Origin: Schistosoma haematobium
Taxonomy: Eukaryota > Platyhelminthes > Trematoda > Strigeidida > Schistosomatidae
Assembly (NCBI RefSeq): GCF_000699445.3
Contig: NC_067201.1
Location: forward strand, 15,183,501-15,247,500
Length of the DNA: 64,000 bases
Direction of reading: 5' to 3'
Below, piece after piece: positions 48,549 through 60,611 of this stretch. The translations under genes and the position numbers were made by a program. The stretch's first letter is position 1. Each line of letters opens with the position of its first letter. The notes under the pieces are model-generated. The model had not been told where the DNA came from. It saw only the letters and a list, made by a program, of their open reading frames with translations, and ran no database searches.

Positions 48549-48853
48549 ACCAGTGGAGTTCAACCGGGTCTGTTGTGAGATAGTAACTCATTGATGACAA
48601 TGGTGGATGTGTCACTCAATTTCGTAGATTAGTTGAAGTTAGACATTAACACCGTTGGATACCGACCAGCTCAGTGGTCTAGTGGTTAAGCATTCGAGCA
48701 CAAGACTGATAGATCCTGTGTTCGAATCTCTCTGGGCGGTATCGTGGATGCGAACCGCTGAGGAGTCCTACGGTGAGACGAAACGGTCGTCCAGCGCTTC
48801 CAGGTTTTCCACAGTGGTCTAGCTCCAATTGTCTCATGATCTCAACTATTGAT
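48549..48853 (+). repeat. SINE family B, complete reference copy
   Basis: About 305 bp. The lead-in (CAACCGGGTCTGTTGTGAG onward) precedes a tRNA-like head whose CTCAGTGGTCTAGTGGTTAA resembles the A-box region of tRNA-Glu and whose GTGTTCGAATCTC is a B box. A hammerhead zone and a tail with TCTAGCTCCAATTG follow. The head implies transcription by RNA polymerase III (inference). Confidence 0.75.
48752..48797 (+). ncRNA. Type I hammerhead motif (family B), weak stem I
   Basis: CTGAGGA (48758-48764), a GTC...GAC stem II, GAAA (48780-48783), GTC (48789-48791). Stem I is poorly paired here (GAACCG against CAGCGC), so folding is less certain. Confidence 0.5.
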
Positions 48854-49333
48854 ATAAACATAAGTCTTCATTGTTACTGTTATTATTTTTCTCGAGGTTA
48901 TCCATTTCATTTTCAGTTTGTTAATGTTTTGATTTTTCCTTTGATTTATTGATGAAATTCAATGTTTATAAACATAATGAATCTATAAGTAGAATTTATC
49001 ATAGTTTGAAGGTCATTTGAAGGATTACCGAACAGCCACTTCATATTATTATGAAATCCTTTTTAGTAAGCACTCACAACCTTTAAATCTCTCAGCTAAC
49101 GCCTAACTATTAGACTACCAGATCAGTATCCAAGCGGTATAACATTTCCAACTTTAGTGAATTCACGACATGATACGACAGTCATTCAGTGATGATATGG
49201 TTCAACTTTATCGGTCATCATCTCACCCTAGAACTTCAGAAACACATCACTAAGCAGGGTACCAGTGAACACAAATAATATGTGAAAGAAAATTACTTAA
49301 TAGTATTTCTTTTTTATTATTAGATAATTGTAG
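48854..49333. other. AT-rich DNA with a worn SINE family B copy
   Basis: About 49010-49200 resembles family B on the - strand, heavily mutated. Confidence 0.4.
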
Positions 49334-49418
49334 AATTTCGATAGAACAATAAGAAGACGGAGTTGATCTGAAAAGTGTTTTCAGATCAACTCCGTCTTCT
49401 TATTGTTCTATCGAAATT
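49334..49418. repeat. Perfect palindrome, 41-bp arms, 3-nt loop
   Basis: 49334-49374 and 49378-49418 are exact inverted copies around GTG. The arm (TTTCGATAGAACAATAAG then AAGACGGAGTTGATCTG) resembles the terminal part of the Penelope-like fragment at 9440-9485, so it is probably a duplicated, inverted Penelope end. Confidence 0.9.
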
Positions 49419-49551
49419 TATAAAAGGGACTAATTGCTTTAAATTGTAGAATTAATCAAAATTCCCAATTAATAAATTTGAAGAACTCTATACAGTTATA
49501 TCTTAACGAAGAATAAACGAATGGTAACTGCTAGGAATCACTTATGAACTG

Positions 49552-49552
<1 letters not shown>

Positions 49553-49644
<92 letters not shown>
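49553..49644. repeat. (TA)46 tract
   Basis: About 92 bp of uninterrupted TA repeats, prone to cruciform extrusion and replication slippage. Confidence 0.95.
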
Positions 49645-49645
<1 letters not shown>

Positions 49646-51729
49646 GCATTCGTATTCCTTTCATTTGACCCGTCGAATACTATTATACGACTTGTTATTC
49701 CTAAGTTATTCCCAACTTATTAGTTACAGTCTCTCACAATCACAACCATTTTTGGCTTCATCCTGGATAATTGCTATTTTTGTTTTCTGGTATGATGCGG
49801 CCTGACTTGCTTGTATATAAACTGAGTATGTGTGAAATATATGATTCACACAGTGGAAGGTGATATCGGTGTTCTGAACTCAACGGGCAGGATAGGGCTA
49901 GAGGATCTAATAAAGACTCAAATTGACTCTAGGCTGCTCGTGCTGGTTAATGCGTTATTAGTTTGGCACAGGACTAAGGTCATATAAGTCTATGTTCTAA
50001 TTGGCGACTTAGTCACGTGATATTTGACGGGCCTACTGACATAACACATACTAAATGAATACAGTACAGACAACAAACATATTTGTATAGTGTTCAGACT
50101 ATATTGAACTATTGTTCCAATTTAATTATATTCTATTTTCTTTAAGTCCAATATATTTGGTATGTAATTACTAATGGAATTCAGGACACACATTTCATCC
50201 TAAATGGGAATTTGTTAGTTGAATATAACTTAACTAAATATGTTGATACTGAAACCAAAACTCAGTACTTATTACTTCAAATACCAATGTATTTTTCGAT
50301 GATCTGCTGATTCCAAATAAGTAGTATGTAACACCAGTCAGAAATGGAATGCATTCCAACAGAAGATTGAGAAGATCGAATTGAAGACAATAGGAATTTA
50401 AACAAATAACAACGGGCATGGAGGGATGATGAAGTTTGTAAGAGACAACAGATGAAAGATGTGCGAATAATGTATTTGATATACGGTATTCATACTGTGT
50501 GAAAACACTCTGTAATTTGACACTAAACAATAAATTGATTTCCCCTACTTGAATGCTCGGTTCATTACAAGTCGTTATCTTGGTGTATATCTTTTAAGTC
50601 TTGTTAGATTATCTCAATATTGCACATATTCTAATAGACACTGATTGATTTCAGTTATTAGTATTAACAATAATGGGAGATTAAAAAACCCTTAAAAATA
50701 ATTTCTCAATTTGCGTAACATGAAATTGTTCATTTAAAATTCCTTTTCTTCCTTCCTATCAGCCTTTTTTGTCATTACAGCACTTCTGATTTTCACAAAA
50801 TCTAAGGGTTTTTCTCATTTTTCAAATGTAAAAAGAATCAGTACGTTTAAACATATAATTATATATGTAGTAAACATTCAAGTGTACTTGAAGTACGCGT
50901 CACTAGTGTGTATACTTTGTGCTTTTTACGCATATCTCTCTGTGTATATACATGCGTAGCCATTTTTGTTCATGCAGTACAGATCTCTTTTATCTCTTTC
51001 TTTTCAATATAATCTCTTGAGTATGTTATGCAATCTATCCTCATTTGTTTCCTTCCCCACTCACCACCTATGAGAGAAACATCTTGTTAATAGGCAGTTT
51101 TTGTTTAAATAAGTAATTAATAACGATAGAAATACCAGTCTCCTTACTTTATGAACCTTTCTCTACTGTTTTCTGTTTCACCCAATTTTCTACAAAAAGA
51201 AATGAATAATACATATGATTATTTCACAATGTACATATTTTTCCGTATGATTTTGTTTTGTCTGAGTAAAAATGTAACAACAGTGACAGGAAGCGGGTAG
51301 GTAAGGGATAGCCCAAAAAAGAGAGAGGATAAACCAGAGTAAGGTGACGTGATATAATGGTAAATCGAAAAATACTCAGAGCTTTTTTTCCTTTTGTTTC
51401 CCCTCTCACTTTCTCTTGCTCCAAACTCTATCCATTATCATATCCATCAAAGTGAATTGAGTATTACATCCGTCATTTTTCTTATGAAGAAAATTTTTGA
51501 AAAAGAAATATCAAAAGCACTTATTTGCCTTAATTTATTCATAGAAAAGCAATGTCGAGACTATTTTAAGTGCTTTCTCATTATTGTACTCTTGTTTTAT
51601 AATATGCATTTTCTATTCTGTGCATGTCTGAAAGTTTTAGATGAACTGTGCTATATATATATATATATGTCGAGATGTATTGTGATAAAAAATCCACTTT
51701 TAATATATATCAGTTAAGTATTCTTAAGG
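49645..51729. other. AT-rich non-coding DNA
   Basis: A worn family-A copy on the - strand at about 50165-50300. The open frames at 50234-50530 and 51394-51717 have no domain and are not called. Confidence 0.42.
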
Positions 51730-52037
51730 TAATATCGAGGCATAAGCACAGTATGCACATATGCCAATAACAGACTGATCAATTGCAGTCTTAAACCTCA
51801 ATGCGAAGATACAAGTAAAACAATACCAAGTGAATTTAAATTCACCACATTACACAAGCAAGTGGCTATCAGGACTCAGTAGCTGAGTGGATAATGCGAT
51901 GGCGTTTGAAGCGAATGGTACTGGGTTCGAGTCCCAAAGTGAACATCAACTCTGAGATTCAGGTACATCTAGCTGACGAGTCCTAAATAGGACGAGACAC
52001 GCGTCCTGGATTCCACTGCTAGCCACTATCCATCACC
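51730..52037 (+). repeat. SINE family A (Sm-alpha-like), reference copy
   Basis: About 308 bp: 5' segment, tRNA-like head (CTCAGTAGCTGAGTGGATAA and GGGTTCGAGTCCC), hammerhead zone and the CACTGCTAGCCACTATCCAT end. Hammerhead: stem I ATCTAG with CTGGAT, CTGACGA (51973-51979), stem II GTCC...GGAC, cleavage GTC (52003-52005). The GAAA element reads GAGA (51994-51997), replacing an invariant core adenine, so this otherwise excellent copy should not self-cleave. Confidence 0.8.
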
Positions 52038-52466
52038 TCTTCTGATAATTTTCTTTTTTTTCATGATTTCATTTTCTTCATTTTATCACACATATATGAT
52101 GACGTCATAGGTTTATGATATTTTCATTTTAATATCTTGTTTCCAATATTACATCATTATATATATATATATATATATACAATGGGATAAAATGATATAC
52201 ATTACTAAAATGTATACTGTCAGTATAATAATAATAATAATAAATGGGTAAATGTTAATTTACTTAAATAAATTAATTTCATTTTTAACCACGGTCATAT
52301 TCTATGGCTGTTTTTTTTATAAAAATGGAACAAACAATTAATTTTTGAAATTTTTCTTTGTTTTGTTTCTCTGTTTCTTTCTTCTTTTTTTTACCCCTGA
52401 GTAATCTAGATTCTCTTTTGTGATACAGTAAAAAAAATATTGGCAGACTATGTTAATGGAATATTA

Positions 52467-52516
<50 letters not shown>

Positions 52517-53049
52517 ACTTGTATATATGTATGTGTATACGTGGATATGCTCATGCCTGTTTACATTGTGGGTATGTGTATGTTGTGTAAGATAACTAGA
52601 AAAAAAATAAGGAGAATAAGCCATTTTCATTAGTAACACCAAGAATACCACTAATACTAAATACCATAGATACTTAAATATAATTATTATCATTATATAC
52701 ATATATATGTATATATAAAGAGAGTGAGAGAGAAAGAGGGGGGACCTTCTCATCTGATAAAAAAGTTTTTTTTCATTTTAATGAATCTAATGCAGTTCAA
52801 CTTGAAAAAAAATCTGATTTTACTTTCTTCTATAAAGATTATAAGGAAACATGATCAAAGATGATTTTGTCGGATATTTTTTTTTTAATAAAAAAAGTAT
52901 AATGTGAATATAGTTTTTTGGCAAGAAAAATACAATTAAGTTTTCTCAATATTACATAATTAGAAGAAGACAGATTTTAAATTAAACGAGAGTAACCAGT
53001 ATGAATGATGGGTATAATCTATTTGGTCATTAGTATTGGTAAATAAATT
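52038..53049. other. AT-rich DNA with TA tracts
   Basis: TA tracts at 52158-52180 and 52469-52512 and AAT repeats at 52228-52242. The 101-residue open frame through them is a by-product of the repeats. Confidence 0.55.
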
Positions 53050-53300
53050 CACGATGTACATATGCCAACAAGAGATTGATCAATGACAGTCCTAAATAAC
53101 AATGGAAAAATACAAGTAAACAACATCAAATGAATTTAAAACTTCACTCCATTGCACATGTAGATGGCTATCAGAACTTAGGAGCTAAGTGGATAATTCG
53201 ATCACATTTGAAGTGAAAGGTACTGGATTCGAATTCCAGAATGAACATCAACTCCTAAATAGGATGAAACGCATGTCCTGTACTCCACTTCTAGCTACTA
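53050..53300 (+). repeat. SINE family A with deleted hammerhead 5' half
   Basis: The tRNA-like head is intact (GGATTCGAATTCC as B box). The segment from after ATCAACTC to the stem II loop is missing, which removes CTGACGA, while ATGAAACGC remains. Confidence 0.65.
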
Positions 53301-54450
53301 TCTATCTTTGTTTCAAGATAGTTTATTTTGATGAAGTAACGCTAACGAGAACGTAACATTTTGACTGAGTGAAAAGATTATTAAATTGAGCAATTGGCAG
53401 AACATTATTAACCGATATGAACTAATCAAAGTACAGTAACAATACACATGTACATACATTTAAAGTTGATCACTCACTGATTATTTAATTAGTTATCATG
53501 ATTCAATTAAGATCTATCAGAAAAGAAGTTTAATTGTTTTCAATAGACTAATTGACTTCTTTCAATACTTACAGTAGGAAGGATAATTTACACAACATTG
53601 TAATATTAACGATCAATACTTTCAGTAGAAGAAAATATTGACAATTCAAATGAATAAAACTCGAACTCAGTTTCTTTCCCTTTACCACCCACCTCGATGA
53701 GTTATCCACTGAGCTATTTAGTCCATAAAGTCACAAATTTATTTAATGAGTATGATATTACAAGTAAGTGCTTATAATTTCCACTGAATTTCAATGTGAA
53801 CACCAACAACGGGATCTAGATATATTCAGTTGATGAGTCTCAAATGAAAAGAAATGTTAGACCTGAAGTCCACTGCCAATTACATAACGAAGTTACTAAA
53901 ACTTGTGACACTATCCTAGCAAGACAATCACCTCTGGATGCAAGTATAGAAACAAGTACTGATTATTTACAGTATCGATTATCAACAAAGGGAAATTACA
54001 AATCTTAATAATTCATTTTAATTTTTAACTATCAGTAAACATTGTATCAATTAATATTCAAGGTCTAATTTGTTTTTCTTTATATGACTTATTAGTTTCT
54101 TGTTATCAGTATAAATTTATACAATAATAACAATATAAACAAATATAGATATTGTCTAGCAGTGAAATCTAGGACTCGCGTTCCGTTCTATTTAGATGTA
54201 CCTACATCCCAGACAATATCGAGGCATGCTCATGATGCACATATGCAAATAAAAAAGATGATCAATTGTAGTTCTAAAGATCAATCAAAAGATCCAAGCA
54301 AACAATACTAGATAATTATTAACAATACTCTAAACTACTCAATTAACTATTCGTAACTATTATCATCTCAATGAAAATACTACAATAATATAATTAATTT
54401 ATGAACATTAATTTCATTTATTTGTTTTATTTTATTCCTCTATTATACAG
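53301..54450. other. AT-rich DNA before the first visible receptor exon
   Basis: Worn family-A traces at about 53700-53880. A short head-to-head family-A foldback lies at about 54150-54310: a reversed hammerhead 3' end joined to a forward 5' segment. 54431-54450 is a pyrimidine-rich tract ending ACAG, the acceptor for the exon at 54451. No further receptor exon was recognised. Confidence 0.5.
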
Positions 54451-54666
54451 GATTGTACAAAAAATGGTACAACAAATACTGGAACTTATAGTTGTCTATT
54501 ATTAATTATACCACTTCGACGATTAATTGGTTCTTATATTGTTACAACTTATATTCCAGAAGTTTTAATTGTTATGGTATCATGGTTAGGATTTTGGATT
54601 GATATTAAAGCAGTACCAGCTAGAGTAACATTAGGTTTGTTAACATTACTTGGTTTATTAACTGAA
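54451..54666 (+). CDS. Cys-loop chloride-channel subunit, exon with M1 and M2
   Basis: 72 codons between TATACAG and GTAAGT, both ends in phase 0. The order is DCTKNGTTNTGTYSC, the cysteine pair of loop C found in glycine receptors and GluCls but not GABA-A receptors; the pre-M1 segment LLLIIPLRR; M1 (GSYIVTTYIPEVLIVMVSW); the linker VPAR (Pro-Ala-Arg at 54616-54624), the known determinant of anion selectivity; and most of M2 (VTLGLLTLLGLLTE). The protein would be a plasma-membrane pentamer subunit admitting chloride on binding glutamate, glycine or a similar ligand. M2 is unusual: Leu at 6' and 12', Gly at 10' and Glu at 14' where the family normally has Thr, Thr, Thr and Gln. The 9' Leu is kept. 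Confidence 0.92.
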
Positions 54667-54848
54667 GTAAGTTTTTTTTGTTTTTCATAAGATAATTTGA
54701 TTTGTTACTGATAATCGATGTTTTATACTCGAAGAGTACATTTTATTTCAATTGCCTAACCTGTTGTTCAGTTAGCTACTAGAACCAGTTAGCTAAATTA
54801 AATAAAACATATGACTATTGCACAAGTTATTGGTTATCTACACTTATC

Positions 54849-55690
54849 AGCTTAATGAATAACGCGTTGATGTTTGAAATGATTAGTGCTCAGTTCAAGT
54901 ATGAGTGTGAGTACTAACGTTGGAATAAGGTCCTCAAATTCAAAACGATGAACAGTAGTCCAATCACTCTTGATGGAAAAACTCTGGAAGATGTAGAATC
55001 CTTCACATACCTGAGAAGCATCATCAATGAACAAGGAGGATCAGATGCAGACGTAAGGGCAAGGTTTAGCAAAGCAAAGAAAGCATTCCTACAATTGGAA
55101 ATCATATGGAACTCAAAACAACTTTCAACCAATATCAAAGTCATAATCTTCAATACGAACGTCAAGACAGTTCTACTGTACGGAGCTGAAACTTCGAGAA
55201 CTACGACAACCACAATGAAGAAGGTACAAGTATTTACAAATGGTTGTCTACGCAAGATACTCAATGTGCGTTGACCGGATATCATCAGCAACAGCCTTCT
55301 ATGGGAGAGAACAAACCAGTTCCCAGCTCAAGGGGAAATTAGGAAAAGACGATGGAAATGGATAGGACATACATTACGCAGATCATCAAACTGCATCACG
55401 AGGCAAGCCCTAACTTGGGATCCTGAAGGGAAGCGGAAAAGTGGAAGGCCAAAGAACACATTACGTCGGGAAATAGAAGCAAATATGTTAAGGATGAATA
55501 AGAACTGGAAGGAGCTTGAAAGGATTTCCCAGGACAGGGTTGGATGGAGAATGCTGGTGAGTGGCCTATGCTCCTTCACGAGGAGTAACAGGCGTATGTA
55601 AGTAAGTAAGTACTAACGTTGGAATGTGTAAGTTCATCGAGCTGACAAATTTCGAATAGGACAAATTGCACATCTTCGATTCCACTGCTG
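54849..55690 (+). repeat. Degenerate SINE family A split by an RTE insertion
   Basis: 54849-54926 (worn tRNA-like head) and 55626-55690 (hammerhead remnant GAGCTGACAAA and the GATTCCACTGCTGAG end) are two halves of one copy, separated by the RTE fragment and its 17-bp duplication. Confidence 0.65.
54927..55608 (+). pseudogene. 5'-truncated RTE retrotransposon (copy 4) in the receptor intron
   Basis: Encodes the RTE C-terminal part ([41 protein letters not shown]) with broken frames and ends CAGGCGTATGTAAGTAAGTA. AGTACTAACGTTGGAAT is repeated at 54910-54926 and 55609-55625, a perfect 17-bp target duplication. It lies in sense with the host gene. Confidence 0.9.
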
Positions 55691-56723
55691 AGTAATATTC
55701 AACGTTAGTAGCTACTTATGATGAAATGGCAATGTACTTAAAGAGCTTAATCAAATGAAGACCTTAGTAACAAAATTAGAAGATTCTAACCTTCATAAAT
55801 AAAGTTAATCTTTATTGTTTGATGATTCATATTTTAATGTGTTCCTAAAAAACAAATTGCATCCTCATTACTACTGAATTAATGTTATCAGCCATAGAAA
55901 AATTAGAAATGTTGAATTTAAGTCAATAGATTCCTAATTGACAGTCCGATTGAAATCCACTGCATTCTAAACTTGAAATCAATAATTGAGAGAAAAAAGA
56001 TGGTTCTTTTCTGTTAGCACATTTTATTTTTCTCCTAATAAAACCTTACAGTGTTATAAACTGATTAGTAGTTAATTTCTTAAAATGAGGATGTTATAGA
56101 GAGATGATTGTGATTTTACTATACTGAGAAGCTCCAGAGTTGTGTCAAACACTAGTCTACTGTTGTAAAGTTTTCAGTGATTGTTGGTAGTCTGTAAAGC
56201 CAATCATCTATCCAGATTGTTGAGTTTAATAATCGACACCATTGATTTGTCTTAGACAATTATTTAAAACAAGGAAACATTGAACAGGTGTTTCACTCTA
56301 GCAATGAGCTCCCCAGCATTGCATGTTCGCGACTCAACTAGGGATCAAGCCCAGGATCTTCAGGTCTCCAGTAGATTACTTAGCCTTTGTACCACCAAAT
56401 TATTATCTGCTGATTTACATTTCTAACTTTGACCGATTTACAATATTGGACCATCCTCATCCATTGTCATTGAGTAAATAACTCACTACAAACAACTATG
56501 AGCTCGGTTCATTCAATATTATTTAAATGTTGCAAGAAGGTTGAATCAGCACATTAGGCTATTTGGAAGTCTGGACTGAAATACTCTTATCTTGATCATG
56601 TTTGTTATTTTACTGATTTAAAAAAAATGTCTTCAAGATATTCTATTGATAAAATCCATTGTCTTTCCTTTTTTCCCCTCTCTTTCTCTCTATTCTCTTT
56701 GTTTTAACCAAAAAAATAAACAG

Positions 56724-57257
56724 AGTAGCAGTGTTAGTTCACAATTACCTAAAGTAACCTATTTAAAAGCAATCGATGTTTGGTTAACTGTTTGTTTATT
56801 ATTTGTCATCGCAGCATTAGCTGAATTTGCTTATGCTTATTTAATGACACCTAAAAATGACAGTCCTGAATGGGAACCAGAAGTGAGAGATTTAGTTAAA
56901 ACTTTATTAGTAAATTATACTGGTGAAATTCGATGTTGTTGTTGTTTCACAAAGAATCGACATCATAAACCAATTTTCAAAGATAATAATAATAATCAAA
57001 GATCTCAGTCACATCAACCACGATCCTACATAGATACTACACATAAAAAATTTAATTCACACACAAGAGATATTGAATCTGATCCTGAATTTACAATGAA
57101 ATCAACGAAAAAATCAAGTAGAACAAGTAGATCAAGGCATATCAAATCAACAAATCTACGTTGTAAAGTTTGTGAATCATATCAACCAGTATGTTGTACT
57201 TGTCCAGCTTGTGCTCGATTGAAATGTCCTGAAGCACCAAGAAAAAAACCAACACAA
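56724..57257 (+). CDS. Cys-loop chloride-channel subunit, exon with M3 and loop
   Basis: 178 codons between AAACAG and GTAAGT, in phase 0. It completes M2 (SSSVSSQLP), gives the M2-M3 linker [12 protein letters not shown]3 ([20 protein letters not shown]) and the first part of the cytoplasmic loop. In M3 the FVIAALAEF segment has Ala where ivermectin-sensitive GluCls have a key Gly (FVFGALLEF). The loop contains a CCCC run after GEIR (about 56932-56945) and, at about 57163-57228, a motif C-x2-C-x6-CC-x-C-x2-C-x5-C, an unusual cysteine density that could bind zinc or carry acylation (inference). Arg/Ser-rich segments lie between. Retention of the following intron would add four residues and stop, losing M4. 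Confidence 0.92.
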
Positions 57258-57329
57258 GTAAGTTGTATATGACTGATATTTTTTTCCTGAAAGATTTTAA
57301 TCATTTGATATGATTATAAATATTTAATT

Positions 57330-57681
57330 GAATGCTTCAATCGGTTTCCTAAGCTCTTCTAGTAACTCCAAGGTTAAATCTACACGATAACTTAACCACG
57401 AGAAAAAAGGTGCAAAATATGGAAAGAATGCTTTACTCCACTATTAGTAATTAGGATATTTATAGCACTTCAGATGGCTTCGGGTTTTTGGAAGAATCTG
57501 GAGTCCTACTAAACGTAGTATCAGCATAGATGCCCACCCAGTCTGAAATGTGAAACGTGGTTCTTCACTTTCTAGATGTTCTTAAGAAACATTTATTCAA
57601 TGCTGATTGGGTAAAATGTTTCTCAGTGTTTTCAGGGCCCCTCTGGGCTTTTATTGAAAAATACTCTGGGCCTCTCCAACA
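57330..57681 (-). repeat. LTR-like repeat, family E (copy 2)
   Basis: Co-linear with 11577-11941. On the - strand it starts TGTTGGAGAGGCC. It lies antisense to the receptor gene; if it keeps promoter activity it could produce antisense RNA across M3 (speculative). Confidence 0.45.
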
Positions 57682-58504
57682 ATATCAAATTATTGTTTTG
57701 AATGACCAGAATTTGTTGAATAGTTTAGAGATTTGATTTTAGGTGAAGGAAACACAATTTGATTTAAGTTTCGTGTTAGCTGCCACTCGTCGACTAGGTG
57801 CAACCCAACTTTTAAGGGAATTGATATTTCTTGTAGGATTCAAATCTGTCATTCCATTTCATAGTCTGAGACATTACCATTGAGTTTTTGAGATTACAAC
57901 TGACCTACTAAAATACTAAGATATGTACACCAATTGATTATCAAGTAGTATCATATTTGTGTGATCATTACGATTGGTCGAATTTCATTGGTTAATTTGA
58001 AATGTGATCCTTAGTATCAGTGATCGGATGTTGTATTAGACAAAGTGAATTTAATAGTAGAACTTAACAGGTGGTTAATCAGTTATATCATTTTGACAGT
58101 TTCACAAAGATTCTTTCACGAAAGCTACCTCTCATTTTAAAATATTGAATTAATCCTAAAACTGTTGACTATGGTAAAAAAAGAATAGAATATAATGAAT
58201 TTTACATAACAATCTTGAAAAGTATTTCAGATAAATTATTCATCGTATTGACTAAAATAATTTGATAGTATAGTGAGTAACTGACATCAAAACGCTATGC
58301 TTCTAAATATCAGAGTGCATCTTTTAAGCAATTGTTGATTGACTTGAATTCAAAAAGATTTTAGTTAACCGTGGATGTATGCTGTACATTAATCTCCGGT
58401 TAGATTCTTCCATAATTGTAAATATAATGTTCACACAGTAAATTCTTAACGTAATTTACAATTCTTAGTTCCGATGATATTTAAAGTACTAGTCTAAATT
58501 GTTT

Positions 58505-58720
58505 AGAAGAGATAGGTAGCAGTGGAATCCAGGATGCACGTTTCATCCTATTTATGACTCGTCAGCCAGATGTACTTACATTCTAGAATTAGTTTTAACT
58601 GCCGGACTGGAACAGAGTACAATAGGCTTCAAACGCCAAAGCATTATCCACTTAGCTACTAAGTCCAGATAACCACCCACTTGGCAATGGGTATGAATTT
58701 GAACTGAATGGTTTCTTACA
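58505..58720 (-). repeat. SINE family A in the M3-M4 intron
   Basis: On the - strand: 5' remnant, tRNA-like head with TAGCTAAGTGGATAA, a weak B box, a hammerhead zone with intact core (separate entry) and the CCACTGCTACC end. Confidence 0.68.
58524..58571 (-). ncRNA. Type I hammerhead motif (family A), core intact
   Basis: On the - strand: ATCTGG (58566-58571), CTGACGA (58559-58565), stem II GTCATAAATAGGAT with a G-T closing pair, GAAA (58541-58544), cleavage triplet ATC (58533-58535), CTGGAT. Stem I uses two G-T pairs. Of the family-A copies here this has the best-preserved core. It is antisense to the receptor transcript, so it would not cut the pre-mRNA. Confidence 0.6.
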
Positions 58721-60611
58721 CTTTTATTAACAATTCTAAAGATATATTAGACTAATAGCTAAGTTTAAGATAGAGGTCAAATGTTTTATTCATTATACCG
58801 AGAATAATGAAACTAATGCCAACTAAACATTTCACGGAAGAATTGGAAAAAATGCCAAAAATGAAAAATAAAAACATAATTCTTATCGAATATAATATTG
58901 TTTGTTGGAATGAAGTGTGTTCCCTAAAAATTCATAGATTCAGGGAAAAAATCGTAGCACAAAATATTTCACTTATATATTCATACTACTTGTCAATAGT
59001 TCATATCATTCATTAAAAATGCTACCCGTAAGTCACATCCATTCAAATAAGATATCGCTTCCATTGCAAAACTAGTAATAACACTCAACAGCATATATTA
59101 TTATCTATCATTTCTATTGAGAATTCTCACAACTGAAGTTTTCAAACCTGGATAAACATTCAGAAACTTCGTAAGATACGTGAACCAACTCATTTACTGG
59201 TAAGGTTTCTTTTTTGAAAGAGATTTTATCATCACAGAAACATTGTTCAGTCCTATTTTTTTCAGTTCTTTTTGTGTAAATCGGTGATATATTTGATTAT
59301 GGATTATTCATTTTAGAAAATCAACCTTACTTCAATGGAGAAACCGACAGTTTTATGAATGAATAGTTTTTATGAGTAAACATTAATCATAAAATGCTGT
59401 TTGTGAATTATATATTGAAAAATTCAATTAAGAGTGACCTGACACTGTAATCTCTGCCACATTAATTTGGAAACATCTTAAATCACTGTTTAACATGATT
59501 TGAAAGCTTAGGAATATTGGATAAGTTTTTAATCCATGTTTATAACTTATAACCAGTACTCATTAAATTATATATAATATCAAATTCATAGAGTATAGAT
59601 GTGACAGTGACAATGTTAAAACCCATAGGTTCGAACTTATTACTTACCCAAACTACTTAAAATCCTGTTAAGTCCACAATCTCTACAAATCCTTAGTGAT
59701 AATAATAGTTATATGCTTACCAATAACTTAGTTTGAAACTAATTTCTTAATCCATATTGCCAAACCGTTACCAGTTTAGTTTAGCTATATCGAGAACAAG
59801 ACAAGTATCATCAATGACAGTGGATGACAGTCACTCAAAATTATTGGCTGACTAAGGTCAGATATGTGAACAACTATGTATGAGCTGAGTAGACTTAAGG
59901 TAGCTCTCTATCAAACTTCATGGTTTTAGCCTTAAAACGTGATTAAGAACTGAATGTACACTGATAAATAGTTCCAAATAGTAGTCTATTGTTTTTCTTA
60001 ATTTTAAGTGATGATCTCTACATAAAGTCACTTGGTGATACAAAACTCAAAAATAATTGATTAGTCAGTGAGTAAAGCAACCAACTCATTTCTTTCCTAA
60101 ACGTAATTTTATTCATTAAATAATTGAAAAGTTCAGTATTATTTATCTCCTTTGAATGTTTATGAAATGTCATTATTTTTAACGTACATACTGAAAGCAT
60201 TAGTTTCGTCATAACCGTTAATTACAAGTTGTGGTTCGCAACCGTACACAACACTAAACCACTAAAAAGTCAGATCAGTAGGGCTGATAAATCACAATAT
60301 ATTTACGCAATACACTCAACTCCATTATTTAACCAACGATCAAGAACCAGATATAGGCCAGTTAGCGTGTTTACCATACACAACATAAAGTAGTCAACAG
60401 GTAAAATCAAAATGGAACAGAATTGAAATAAATAACAATCCAAGATTATTTCTTATATATAATTCAGTTAGATTTGTCCATCTTCACTCATTGACCAATC
60501 ACAGTTTGCTTCCAGGAGACGCATTAAGTTATTTTTGTTTCCCCACTTTTAAACATACTACTAATTAGTTATCTAAGCTCTTATAAATCAAATGAAGCCA
60601 TGTTTTTTTAA

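Larger units (their letters stand above)
54667..56723 (+). other. Intron between the M1-M2 and M3 exons
   Basis: Starts GTAAGT and ends AAACAG, 2,057 bp. It holds a family-A SINE split by an RTE fragment (separate entries), a degenerate family-B copy on the - strand at about 56280-56460, and a pyrimidine-rich stretch before the acceptor. Confidence 0.85.

Noticed and set aside
1..54450. Upstream exons of the Cys-loop receptor
   Set aside because: I looked for the WxPD motif, the Cys-loop signature and further splice-bounded frames on the + strand and found none that I could defend. Short exons could still be hidden; a splice-aware protein search is needed.
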